From Spirobacillus cienkowskii (GTDB taxonomy: Bacteria; Bdellovibrionota_B; Oligoflexia; Silvanigrellales; Silvanigrellaceae): 38,004 bases of DNA. The first letter of the stretch is position 1. Each line of letters opens with the position of its first letter. The stretch spans positions 1-38,004 of the forward strand of contig QOVW01000081.1 in NCBI GenBank assembly GCA_003339605.1, in the 5' to 3' direction. The position numbers and the translations under genes were made by a program. Under the pieces are notes generated by a model. That model was not told the DNA's origin. It searched no databases and saw nothing but the letters and a program-made list of their open reading frames with translations. Shown here in pieces: positions 26,398-34,297 of this stretch.

Positions 26398-27657
26398 TTA
26401 TCCTAAAAACAGTGCAGATACAGGATCTTCAAAAAATTGCTTTAATGTTTTTAAGAATTCTGCTCCCACTGCACCATCAATAACACGATGATCACAACTT
26501 AATGTGACTTTCATTTTTTGCTCTATTCCAATAGTCCCATTAGCAAGTACAACAGGAGTAGGAACAGTAGAGCCAACTGCTAAAATAGCAGCTTGGGGTG
26601 GATTGATAATTGCAGTAAAACTTTCAACGCCAGCCATACCTAAATTACTAACAGAAAAAGTTCCTCCAGCATAGTCATTTGGTTGTAATTTTCCTTCTTT
26701 AGCTAAATTTACAAGACGTTTTGTTTCTTGTGAAATTTGCACAACACTCATTTTATCTGCATGACGCACAACTGGAGTCACAAGCCCGTTTGGCAATGCC
26801 ACAGCCACACTCATGTGAACATCACGATATTGAGCAATGTGATCATCAAACCAAGAAGAATTCACGGCTGGATGACGTTTTAATGCGCGTGCCGTTAAAA
26901 AAATGACCAAATCATTAACACTAAATTTTTCACTTTGAGAAATTTTGGCAATAGTTTCTTTGCGCCACGCCAACAAATTTGTCATATTAATATTAATTGT
27001 TAAAAAGAAATGTGGTGCCGTATTCACACTTTCTGCAAGCCTGCGCGCAATGGTTTTACGCATATTGGTATGCGGAATTTTTTCAACCTCAGTGGTGGTT
27101 GCAAACGATACATAAGCTTGAGTTGTCACTGCTGATGTCACGGCAGAAAGATCACGGCGGACAATACGACCACCAGGACCACTCCCCTGAATACTTTGCA
27201 AATCGATACCCTGATCAGTTGCAATTTTTTTAGCCAGAGGAGTTGCTTTGATTGCAGCAGTTAAAATTGATTGCGGTGCAGTTGAATTCGTTGTTAATGA
27301 CGCTGCTGACTTGTTTTCAGAACTCACAGACAACGCTTTTTTATTTTCTTGCACAGAAGAAGCAGACTTGCTTGTTTTTTTAGCATTATAGTTATCGAGT
27401 GCTTCTTGCCATTTTTCATCTGCTTTACCGATTACAGCAATTGGAGCTTGCAAAGGACATTTTTGTCCGTCTCCAACTATAATTTTCAGAAGAACTCCAC
27501 TTACAGGACTTTCAAATTCCATTGTTGCTTTGTCTGTATCAATTTCAATAATTGGAATTCCTGCGGAAACCTTTTCGCCTTCTTTTTTTAACCAACGCGC
27601 TACAGAACCTTCAGACATGGTGTCCGAAAGCTTAGGCATTTCCATTACAGTAGCCAT
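26398..27657 (-). CDS. pdhC: Pyruvate dehydrogenase E2, dihydrolipoamide acetyltransferase
   Basis: A 419-residue E2 core subunit that moves the acetyl group from E1 to CoA. One lipoyl domain (1-78) carries the lipoylated Lys43 in EIDTDKATMEFES. A Lys/Ser-rich linker leads to the peripheral subunit-binding domain (about 137-170, ATPLAKKIA then GSGPGGRIVRRDL). The catalytic domain contains FSVSNLGM and the active-site SCDHRVIDG, with His390 and Asp394. There is a single lipoyl domain, as in alpha-proteobacterial and Gram-positive E2, rather than three as in E. coli. It is the last gene of pdhABC and is followed by a terminator. The E3 (lipoamide dehydrogenase) gene is not in this window. Confidence 0.95.
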   Translation of the reverse strand: MATVMEMPKLSDTMSEGSVARWLKKEGEKVSAGIPIIEIDTDKATMEFESPVSGVLLKIIVGDGQKCPLQAPIAVIGKADEKWQEALDNYNAKKTSKSASSVQENKKALSVSSENKSAASLTTNSTAPQSILTAAIKATPLAKKIATDQGIDLQSIQGSGPGGRIVRRDLSAVTSAVTTQAYVSFATTTEVEKIPHTNMRKTIARRLAESVNTAPHFFLTININMTNLLAWRKETIAKISQSEKFSVNDLVIFLTARALKRHPAVNSSWFDDHIAQYRDVHMSVAVALPNGLVTPVVRHADKMSVVQISQETKRLVNLAKEGKLQPNDYAGGTFSVSNLGMAGVESFTAIINPPQAAILAVGSTVPTPVVLANGTIGIEQKMKVTLSCDHRVIDGAVGAEFLKTLKQFFEDPVSALFLG

Positions 27658-27680
27658 AGTAACTTTACTCCAGAATTTCT

Positions 27681-28658
27681 TTATTTATATAAAACAGCTT
27701 TAATTGCAGCAATTGTGCGTTCCGCTGTTGGCATCACTTCATGCTCAAGACGCTCGTTATAAGGCATAGGGACAAATAAATTTGTCACTCTTTCAGGAGG
27801 AGCATCCAAATAATCAAAACACTCTTTAATGACTCTATCAACAATGTAACAACCAAAAGATGCAACACCCCAACCTTCTTCCAATACAACAAGTCGATTT
27901 GTTTTGCGCACAGAATTAAAAATAAGCTCCTCGTCTAAGGGCATAAGCGTACGCGGATCGATAATTTCGACTTGAATTCCTTCATTTTCTAATTCTGCAG
28001 CAACTTCTTGTGCAATATAAACCATTTTGTTCCAAGCCACTAATGTCACATCAGAACCTTCTCGTTTGATCTCACCAACTCCAAGAGGAATTGTGTAGTC
28101 TCCGTCTGGCACTTCGCCAGTACGTCCATACATCATTTCACTTTCTAAAAAGAGTACGGTATTGTCATCACGGATAGCAGATTTCATCAAACCTTTTGCA
28201 TCTGCAGGAATAACAGTACTCACAATTTTAAGTCCAGGACAATTGACAAGCATGTGATCAACACACTGACTATGTTGTGCCCCAAGCATGTGCGCAGCTC
28301 CGTGTGGACCACGAATGACCATTGGCACTTTATACTGACCACCGCTCATATAATACATTTTAGCAGCATGATTGATAATCTGATCAAATGCTTGGATTGC
28401 AAAATTCCACGTCATCATTTCAATAACGGGACGCAAACCACACATTGCAGCACCAACACCAAGCCCCGCAAAACCCGCTTCCGAGATAGGAGCATCAACC
28501 ACGCGCATAGGACCAAATTTTGCAAGCATTCCTTTGGTCACCTTATAGGCGCCATCATATTGAGCAACCTCTTCTCCCATAATAAAGACACTGGGATCGC
28601 GCTCCATTTCTTCTGTCAATGCTTGATTTAATGCATCACGTAACGTTAGAATAGCCAT
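27681..28658 (-). CDS. pdhB: Pyruvate dehydrogenase E1 component, beta subunit
   Basis: A 325-residue transketolase-like beta subunit of the alpha2-beta2 E1. Visible landmarks are LRDALNQALTEEM at the start, FIMGEEVAQYDGAYKVT with the TPP-contacting Glu, RVVDAPISEAGFAGLGVGAA, and the C-terminal domain beginning around VEIIDPRTLMPLDEE. The frame opens at a TTG (28673), but GAGG nine bases before the ATG at 28658 and the family's normal start favour the shorter protein. pdhA lies 25 bases upstream and pdhC 23 bases downstream. The acetoin or branched-chain E1 families are close relatives; the single-lipoyl E2 next door suits pyruvate dehydrogenase best. Confidence 0.94.
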   Translation of the reverse strand: MAILTLRDALNQALTEEMERDPSVFIMGEEVAQYDGAYKVTKGMLAKFGPMRVVDAPISEAGFAGLGVGAAMCGLRPVIEMMTWNFAIQAFDQIINHAAKMYYMSGGQYKVPMVIRGPHGAAHMLGAQHSQCVDHMLVNCPGLKIVSTVIPADAKGLMKSAIRDDNTVLFLESEMMYGRTGEVPDGDYTIPLGVGEIKREGSDVTLVAWNKMVYIAQEVAAELENEGIQVEIIDPRTLMPLDEELIFNSVRKTNRLVVLEEGWGVASFGCYIVDRVIKECFDYLDAPPERVTNLFVPMPYNERLEHEVMPTAERTIAAIKAVLYK

Positions 28659-28683
28659 AGAATAAAACCTCAAACCCTAAATA

Positions 28684-29652
28684 TTAAACAAGAACATGTT
28701 GATAAATTTCGTCTAATTCTGGCTCTGGAGAATCCTCCGCAAAAGCAACTGCCTTTTCCACAATTTCCGCTATTTCGTCTTCAAACTTTTCAAAATCATC
28801 TTCTTTAGCAGCTTTTTGTTGCAACATAATCTCTTTAAGGATGTTTAAACAATCGCGACTGCGTTCTTTTTCGACCTCATCTTTGGTACGATAATTGCCA
28901 GGATCAGAAACAGAATGTCCACGAAAACGATAAGTCTGCATTTCAACAAGAATTGGCTTGGATGTTTTGCGAGTTTCTTCTATAATTTCTTTCATTTGAA
29001 TGTAAGTGTTGACAACATTACGGCCATCAACAACGGCCTGACGCATATTGTAGCCCTTAGCTCTGTCTGCTAATGACTTTAATGAACATGTTCTTGAAAT
29101 CGCAGTTCCCATACCATACAGGTTATTTTCAATAATAGTAATACAAGGAAGATCCCAAATAGCAGCCATGTTTAACGCTTCATGAAACTGCCCCTGATTA
29201 ATTGCCGCATCTCCAAGGAAGCACAGCGCAACATTATCTTCCTTATTGTATTTTATTTTCCATGCAGCACCAACTGCAAGTGGTACTTGGCCACCAACAA
29301 TCCCATGGCCACCCATAAATTTAAGTGATTCAGAAAACATATGCATTGAGCCGCCTTTTCCGCGAGCACAACCTGTTACTTTACCTAATAATTCAGAAAT
29401 CATCACCCCAGGATCCATGCCTAAAACAATAGGCATAACATGATCGCGATAACCAGTAATCACGTAGTCTTTGCCTTTTCTTATTGCATTTAAACAACCT
29501 GTCGAAACGGCTTCTTGACCTATATATAAATGACAAAATCCACTAAACTTTTGTTGAACATAGAGTTGCCCAACGCGTTCTTCAATACGTCGCCCTAGAA
29601 GCATTTCCTTATAAAATGCCACAAGTTGCTGATTTGGTAATTTTTGCGCCAT
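28684..29652 (-). CDS. pdhA: Pyruvate dehydrogenase E1 component, alpha subunit
   Basis: A 322-residue thiamine-diphosphate-binding alpha subunit that decarboxylates pyruvate together with PdhB. Key features are GFCHLYIGQEAVS (38-50), GYRDH (67-71), the TPP motif beginning GDAAINQGQFHEAL (147-160, Ala where GDG is usual) and closing with ENN (175-177), and the conserved YRFRGHSVSDPGNYR loop (241-255). An open frame continues 41 codons upstream, but that stretch is not E1-like and spans the operator palindrome. GGAG before the ATG at 29652 supports the chosen start. It is the first gene of pdhABC. Confidence 0.94.
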   Translation of the reverse strand: MAQKLPNQQLVAFYKEMLLGRRIEERVGQLYVQQKFSGFCHLYIGQEAVSTGCLNAIRKGKDYVITGYRDHVMPIVLGMDPGVMISELLGKVTGCARGKGGSMHMFSESLKFMGGHGIVGGQVPLAVGAAWKIKYNKEDNVALCFLGDAAINQGQFHEALNMAAIWDLPCITIIENNLYGMGTAISRTCSLKSLADRAKGYNMRQAVVDGRNVVNTYIQMKEIIEETRKTSKPILVEMQTYRFRGHSVSDPGNYRTKDEVEKERSRDCLNILKEIMLQQKAAKEDDFEKFEDEIAEIVEKAVAFAEDSPEPELDEIYQHVLV

Positions 29653-29715
29653 CGATAAACTCTCCAAAAAAAATAAAATCAAAAAACTAAATGAAAAGTA
29701 ATTTGCAAAAAACGC

Positions 29716-29735
29716 ATCTGGGTTACAACCCAGAT
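29716..29735. promoter_or_regulatory. 20-bp palindromic operator candidate upstream of pdhA
   Basis: ATCTGGGTTACAACCCAGAT has perfect 9-bp arms around a two-base centre. It is centred about 73 bases upstream of the pdhA ATG and is much more GC-rich than its surroundings. It resembles GntR-family sites in general form but is not the E. coli PdhR site. It could also form a small hairpin in the leader. Confidence 0.6.
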
Positions 29736-29860
29736 AAACTGCAGGTACGCTATGACAGAACAAACTAGACTGCAAGAATGCTCAAAAGAAAACCACACAA
29801 CGCAACATATGATATGCATCGACAATTTTTTAAATATTAATATTTAATTTTAAGGATATT

Positions 29861-30772
29861 CTAATAAAACATCAATTTCATACAAAAAACAGAACCACCA
29901 GACTTAATAAATTCAGAAGTATCCACTTCTAAGGGAACATAACCTTGTTTTTGTAGCAATTTAATAACTTTAGTAGAACCCTTTTGAATAATTACATGTT
30001 TTTCATCAGGACAATGAGCGTTGCATGCAAACCCAGGAGAATCTGACTCTTCTAATGAAACTTCATATATATTTGGGAATATCGCATTCAAGAGTTTCCA
30101 TCCTTCTTCTGTAAATGCCTCTTTGCATGCAAGGGCTGATGTTGCATTTAGGATACTAAGGCATGTATCAAGATGATAAAACTTTGGATTTTTTAGCTCA
30201 AAAATGGCGACGGGAGATTGTGTAATTTCTGAAAGTAACTGATAAATTCTTGCATCTGTTCTAAAACCATGACCACCAAGGATAAATCGATAACCAGGAA
30301 GCCATAGCGCGTCACCCATTGATTCAAAAAAATATCCCGAAGATCTTGAAGCAAGATGCTGTGTTGTGTAGTTATTATTAATTAAAAAATTGTTAATAAA
30401 GGCAACTTCTTTATTTCGTGTATCATTAAACATATTCGATAATATCGCATGTTTTTTGCCTGTGCGATCTAAAAACGGAAAACTTTGATTGGCACAAAAC
30501 ACCATGTCTGGTAAGTTTTGTTCTGGCGGACACACAAACACATTAAATCCTAAATTTTGATAAACTTTTTTTAAGTGCAGCCATTGCTCGATTGCTTTAT
30601 TTTTATCTAAATTATGCAATGCCCCATCTTTTCGCCGCATATGCGCATTGATAGGATTATCAACATGAAAATAAGCGGGTTCTACCATTAAAACATTTTT
30701 AGCTGCAGCCATAGTGGCTAATGACTCTTTAGGAAAAGAGAACTCCTGTACATTGCGAACAACTTTATTCAT
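29861..30772 (-). CDS. Arginine dihydrolase/DDAH-like amidinotransferase-family hydrolase
   Basis: A 303-residue enzyme of the arginine-deiminase superfamily (alpha/beta propeller fold). Motifs are MVEPAYFHVDNPIN (29-42), LPDMVFCAN (87-95), FESMGDA (149-155), FYHLDTCLS (198-206) with catalytic His200, and KSGGSVFCMKL (290-300) with the nucleophile Cys297. The Asn95 in the position where dimethylarginine hydrolases usually have Asp, and the opening motif, recall the arginine dihydrolases (ArgZ/AgrE) that turn arginine into ornithine, ammonia and CO2. Here the C-terminal ornithine-cyclodeaminase-like part of AgrE is absent. GGGGTG four bases before the ATG supports the start. Exact substrate is inferred, not shown. 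Confidence 0.8.
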   Translation of the reverse strand: MNKVVRNVQEFSFPKESLATMAAAKNVLMVEPAYFHVDNPINAHMRRKDGALHNLDKNKAIEQWLHLKKVYQNLGFNVFVCPPEQNLPDMVFCANQSFPFLDRTGKKHAILSNMFNDTRNKEVAFINNFLINNNYTTQHLASRSSGYFFESMGDALWLPGYRFILGGHGFRTDARIYQLLSEITQSPVAIFELKNPKFYHLDTCLSILNATSALACKEAFTEEGWKLLNAIFPNIYEVSLEESDSPGFACNAHCPDEKHVIIQKGSTKVIKLLQKQGYVPLEVDTSEFIKSGGSVFCMKLMFY

Positions 30773-31185
30773 TTAACACCCCTAACATGAACAAGATTGA
30801 ACTTGTTACAATCTGAAAAATAACAAAAAAGTTATACAATTTTTAAATCTTACATTTTATTTGGCATAAAATAAAGTTTTGTAGTCCAATTTGATTGCAT
30901 ATTGCTAAATTATTTTTGATTTTATTTCTATTAATAAAATTATAATAATAATTTTATATACTTAAACACACATTGACGTCAAACTGTTTAATTCTCTTTT
31001 GGGAATACAAAAATAAGTTAAGAATATGAGTCATTAAGCAATGCAAAAGTTAATATTTTTAAAAATTGTAACGATATTGTTTTAGCAAAGAAATTTGTAT
31101 AAAAATTATTTGTAAAAAATACAAATTTAATCTGTTTTTTTAATAAAAGAAGTTTGTTGAGTGAATAATTTACGGAGCAGGTAGA
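30773..31185. other. 413-base AT-rich intergenic region between divergent genes
   Basis: No convincing gene is present. The region should hold the promoters of the arginine hydrolase gene (minus) and the glycosyltransferase gene (plus). It contains TTGACGTCAA near 30973-30982, a short palindrome, and AACAAG/CTTGTT arms just upstream of the hydrolase gene. A wider inverted repeat is listed separately. Confidence 0.5.
31091..31128. repeat. 10-bp inverted repeat upstream of the glycosyltransferase gene
   Basis: AAATTTGTAT (31091-31100) and ATACAAATTT (31119-31128) are perfect inverted copies 18 bases apart, 58 bases before the GTG start. The arms are AT-rich, so either a regulator site or chance is possible. 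Confidence 0.35.
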
Positions 31186-32307
31186 GTGAATACCGTTCGC
31201 AAAACAATTATGCTGGATGCACGCATTGTAAAAAAAGGGATCGAAAACGGAGTCACCCGTCATGTCCGTGAATTGATTTTTAATTTGATTGCAAATCCTG
31301 AAAATGATAAATTCCAGTTTATTATTTTAGTTTGTCAAAATTCAATTTTTTTAGATTATGAATTTCCACCAAATTTTATTTTTGTTAAATTAAAGTACAG
31401 TGAATTTGGTATTCTAGGCCAATTTGAAGTCTTATTTAAAATACTCAAATATAAGCCGAAAGTTTTTCACGCACCCTATTTTATTGTACCCTTACTTAGC
31501 AAAGTCCCATTAATTGCCACTTTGCATGACATGAATCATATTGCCTTTTCAAAACATTATTCATTAGTTGAAAAATTTTATTATAATTTCTTATTAAAAC
31601 GTCGCTTATTAACTGCCAAAAATATAATTACTGTTTCAAACTTTTCTAAAAATGAAATCGTAAAATACCTGACAATCTCTCCCGAAAAAATTAAAGTTAT
31701 TTACAATGGAGTTGTGAGTAATTTTAAACCACTCCAAAATTTTAGTAAAGAAAAAATCAATTCTGTAATCTTTAAATATAAACTGCCACAAAAATTTATT
31801 TTTACAGTTGGTTCAAATAGGCCGCACAAAAATTTAGATATGCTGACAGAATCTTATTGCAAAGGAAATTTCCGAGTCCCTTTGGTCATTTTATCAAATT
31901 CCTATGAAAAATTACTAGAGATAGGAAAATATTATGGTAAAAATAAAAATTTACATTTTATTCAATATGTTTTTGAGGATGATTTTGCAGTGCTTTATTC
32001 GCTCAGTTCAGCATTTGTCAATGTTTCATTGTATGAAGGCTTTGGCCTTTCGGCACTGGAAGCCGCGGCTTGCGGTGTGCCTGTTGTTGTCAGCAACTGT
32101 GCAGCACTTCCTGAAATTATGGAAAATGCCGCAATTTATGTGGATCCTAACAACATTTTAGACATTCAACGAGGAATTAACGAAGTTCTTAATCACAATA
32201 AACCAAATATTGATAAAAATATTCAAACAGGTTTCCTTCAAGCCAAAAAGTACTCATGGGAACTGATGGCAAAAGAAACTCTCACCCTCTATGATAGTCT
32301 CCAATAA
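31186..32307 (+). CDS. Glycosyltransferase family 4 (GT-B fold)
   Basis: A 373-residue retaining GT-B glycosyltransferase using a nucleotide sugar. The N-terminal acceptor domain begins LDARIVKKGIENGVTRHVREL, typical of the RfaB/mannosyltransferase-like GT4 group. The C-terminal donor domain has FTVGSNRPHKNLDML and the E-x7-E motif inside LYEGFGLSALEAAACG near residues 282-297, with GVPVVVSNCAALPEI after it. A GTG start is used: GGAG lies eight bases upstream and no ATG fits. It stands alone, not inside a polysaccharide cluster, so the acceptor (LPS, capsule or other glycan) is unknown. About 90 bases separate it from typA. Confidence 0.88.
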   Translation: MNTVRKTIMLDARIVKKGIENGVTRHVRELIFNLIANPENDKFQFIILVCQNSIFLDYEFPPNFIFVKLKYSEFGILGQFEVLFKILKYKPKVFHAPYFIVPLLSKVPLIATLHDMNHIAFSKHYSLVEKFYYNFLLKRRLLTAKNIITVSNFSKNEIVKYLTISPEKIKVIYNGVVSNFKPLQNFSKEKINSVIFKYKLPQKFIFTVGSNRPHKNLDMLTESYCKGNFRVPLVILSNSYEKLLEIGKYYGKNKNLHFIQYVFEDDFAVLYSLSSAFVNVSLYEGFGLSALEAAACGVPVVVSNCAALPEIMENAAIYVDPNNILDIQRGINEVLNHNKPNIDKNIQTGFLQAKKYSWELMAKETLTLYDSLQ

Positions 32308-32356
32308 TTTGATTTGCATTTCTAACGAAATATGAATACCAACGAAACGGAAATTG

Positions 32357-32379
32357 TTTTGAATCGATATGATTCAAAA
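32357..32379 (+). promoter_or_regulatory. 9-bp inverted repeat in the typA leader
   Basis: TTTTGAATC (32357-32365) and GATTCAAAA (32371-32379) are perfect inverted copies with a five-base loop, ending 19 bases before the typA ATG. An upstream in-frame ATG (32369) lies in the loop. It may be a leader hairpin or an operator. Confidence 0.45.
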
Positions 32380-32398
32380 TCTTGTTGAAAGGCTTTGT

Positions 32399-34228
32399 AT
32401 GACTAATATTAACGAAAATATGCGAAACATCGCGATTATTGCCCATGTTGACCACGGTAAAACAACTTTGGTTGATAAACTATTACAACAATCTGGTACA
32501 TTTGCAGCACACCAAACCATTGCTGAACGCGTTATGGACAGCATGGATTTAGAACGCGAACGCGGCATCACCATTGCCGCAAAAAATGCTTCTATGGTTT
32601 ACAAGGATACACGTATCAATATTGTAGACACTCCTGGTCACGCGGATTTTGGTGGCGAAGTGGAACGCACTTTGATGATGGTTGATGGTGCTATTTTGCT
32701 TGTTGATGCGGCAGAAGGTCCGCTTCCACAAACCCGATTTGTTTTACAAAAAGCGTTAAGCCGCAATTTACGCATGATTTTAGTTATTAACAAAGTCGAT
32801 CGTCCCGATGCGCGTATTGATGAAGTATCAGAAATGGTTCAAGATTTGTTTTTAGAGCTTTCATCAGAAGATCATCACTTGGATTTTCCTATCCTTTATG
32901 CCTCTGGTAGAAACGGTTGGGCGAGCAAATCAAAAGATATACAAACAGAAAACCTACAAGATCTTTTTGATACAATTCTTGAACACGTACCGCCACCTCA
33001 AGTGTCAATTGAAGGCGGTGCTCAAATGCTCATTAACAATTTGAGCTACAACAACTTTTTAGGTCGTTTGGCAATTGGTCGCGTTGAAAGAGGCAGCCTC
33101 ACAACCAACCAAAGTATTGTGCTTATTAATAAAGAAGGCAAAACTCAGCCTGCAAAAATTATCAAAGTGCGTGCTTATCGTGGCTTGGAGCAGGTTGACG
33201 TTGAAAAGGTTTCTGCTGGTGACATTGCTATTGTGGCAACAGGTTTAACCGATCTTGCTATTGGTGACACCATTGCTGATGCCTCTAACCCAGAAGCTTT
33301 ACCAAGAATTGAAGTTGACCCTCCAACAGTTGGAGTTGAAATCAGTGTCAATACCTCTCCAAGCGCTGGACGCGAAGGAACTTATTTAACAAGTAATAAG
33401 CTTTCAGAGTTTCTTAATAAAGAAGCAATGAATAATGTTGCTTTGCGTATAGAACCAACAGACTCTCCAGAAGTGTTTATTCTTAAAGCGCGTGGCGAGC
33501 TTCAAGTTGCAATTGTGATGGAAAACTTACGCCGCTCTGGTGGTGAATGCATGGTTGGCCGTCCTAAGGTGATTACAAAAGTACTTAACGGAACAGAAGT
33601 AGAACCTGTTGAACGCGTGGTGCTTGATGTTCCTGATCATAGCGTTGGTGCAGTAACAGAAAAGCTCTCCATTCGCAAAGGACGCCTTGAAAACATGCAA
33701 GCATTCAATAACGGTCGTACTCGTATTGAATTCAGTATCCCAACTCGTGGGCTTCTTGGCTACCGCAGTACATTTTTAACAGATACAAAAGGCGAAGGGC
33801 TTATGTCGAGCTACTTTGAAGGTTGGGAATCGAGTCGTGGAAACTTTCTTTCAAGAATTAATGGCGCCTTAATTGCAGATCGTTCAGGAAAAACGACAGA
33901 ATATGCTTTAAGTGGCCTCGAAGAACGCGGTAGACTTTTTGTCGCTGCTGGTGAAGATGTGTATGAAGGAATGGTGATTGGTGAGCACAATCGTGATTCC
34001 AATTTAGATGTTAACGCTGTTCGTGAGAAAAAACTGACAAACATGCGCGCATCTGGCTCTGATGATTCAACAAAACTCAGCCCAATTACTAAACTTTCTC
34101 TTGAAACGGCATTAGACTGGGTTGAAGATGACGACTGGATCGAAGTCACTCCTAAAAACATTCGCGTTCGCAAACGCATTTTAGCTGCTAATCAACGCAG
34201 CGTATCACGTAAAGAAAAAGGAGAGTGA
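32399..34228 (+). CDS. typA: Ribosome-associated translational GTPase TypA/BipA
   Basis: A 609-residue EF-G-like GTPase that binds 70S ribosomes and helps assembly and translation under stress, notably cold. The G domain has IAHVDHGKTTL (G1, 14-24), the switch region ERERGITIAAKN, VDTPGHADFGGEVER (G3) and INKVDRPDAR (G4). EF-G-like beta-barrel and alpha/beta domains follow, ending in the BipA-specific C-terminal domain (RSGKTTEYALSGLEERGRLF). The ATG at 32399 with AAAGG seven bases upstream gives the usual length. A frame extension to 32369 would begin inside a leader hairpin. A terminator overlaps its stop codon. The coding sequence is less AT-rich than neighbours, as expected for a highly expressed gene. 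Confidence 0.96.
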   Translation: MTNINENMRNIAIIAHVDHGKTTLVDKLLQQSGTFAAHQTIAERVMDSMDLERERGITIAAKNASMVYKDTRINIVDTPGHADFGGEVERTLMMVDGAILLVDAAEGPLPQTRFVLQKALSRNLRMILVINKVDRPDARIDEVSEMVQDLFLELSSEDHHLDFPILYASGRNGWASKSKDIQTENLQDLFDTILEHVPPPQVSIEGGAQMLINNLSYNNFLGRLAIGRVERGSLTTNQSIVLINKEGKTQPAKIIKVRAYRGLEQVDVEKVSAGDIAIVATGLTDLAIGDTIADASNPEALPRIEVDPPTVGVEISVNTSPSAGREGTYLTSNKLSEFLNKEAMNNVALRIEPTDSPEVFILKARGELQVAIVMENLRRSGGECMVGRPKVITKVLNGTEVEPVERVVLDVPDHSVGAVTEKLSIRKGRLENMQAFNNGRTRIEFSIPTRGLLGYRSTFLTDTKGEGLMSSYFEGWESSRGNFLSRINGALIADRSGKTTEYALSGLEERGRLFVAAGEDVYEGMVIGEHNRDSNLDVNAVREKKLTNMRASGSDDSTKLSPITKLSLETALDWVEDDDWIEVTPKNIRVRKRILAANQRSVSRKEKGE

Positions 34229-34247
34229 GTTTTACTCTCCTTTTTTT
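34215..34247 (+). terminator. Intrinsic terminator of typA, overlapping its stop codon
   Basis: GGAGAGT (34220-34226) pairs with ACTCTCC (34234-34240) around a seven-base loop, followed by seven T residues. A-T pairs extend the stem outward. The TGA stop begins within the left arm. Confidence 0.85.
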
Positions 34248-34260
34248 ATAATTTATATTG

Positions 34261-34295
34261 CGCCTTGTGTTTGATTTTTTTAAAAAGGCGTTTTT
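34261..34295 (+). terminator. Terminator-like hairpin just before mutS
   Basis: CGCCTT (34261-34266) pairs with AAGGCG (34285-34290), followed by TTTTT (34291-34295), ending two bases before the mutS ATG. The 18-base loop and six-pair stem make it weak. The right arm holds AAGG, the only candidate ribosome binding site of mutS, so the hairpin could also limit translation. Confidence 0.4.
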
Positions 34296-34297
34296 GA

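Noticed and set aside
29653-29775. N-terminal extension of pdhA by 41 residues
   Set aside because: The extension is not E1-like, would cover the palindrome, and a good ribosome binding site serves the ATG at 29652.
29830-29847. 18-bp AT-only palindrome after the arginine hydrolase gene as a terminator
   Set aside because: It has no GC pairs and no U-run in the minus direction; likely chance in AT-rich DNA.
30973-30982. TTGACGTCAA as a specific regulator site
   Set aside because: A single short palindrome in a 413-base gap with no second copy; insufficient to call.
31018-31263. Minus-strand 81-codon frame across the glycosyltransferase start
   Set aside because: No ribosome binding site, low-complexity Phe/Leu/Asn-rich peptide, and it overlaps the real GTG start of the GT4 gene.
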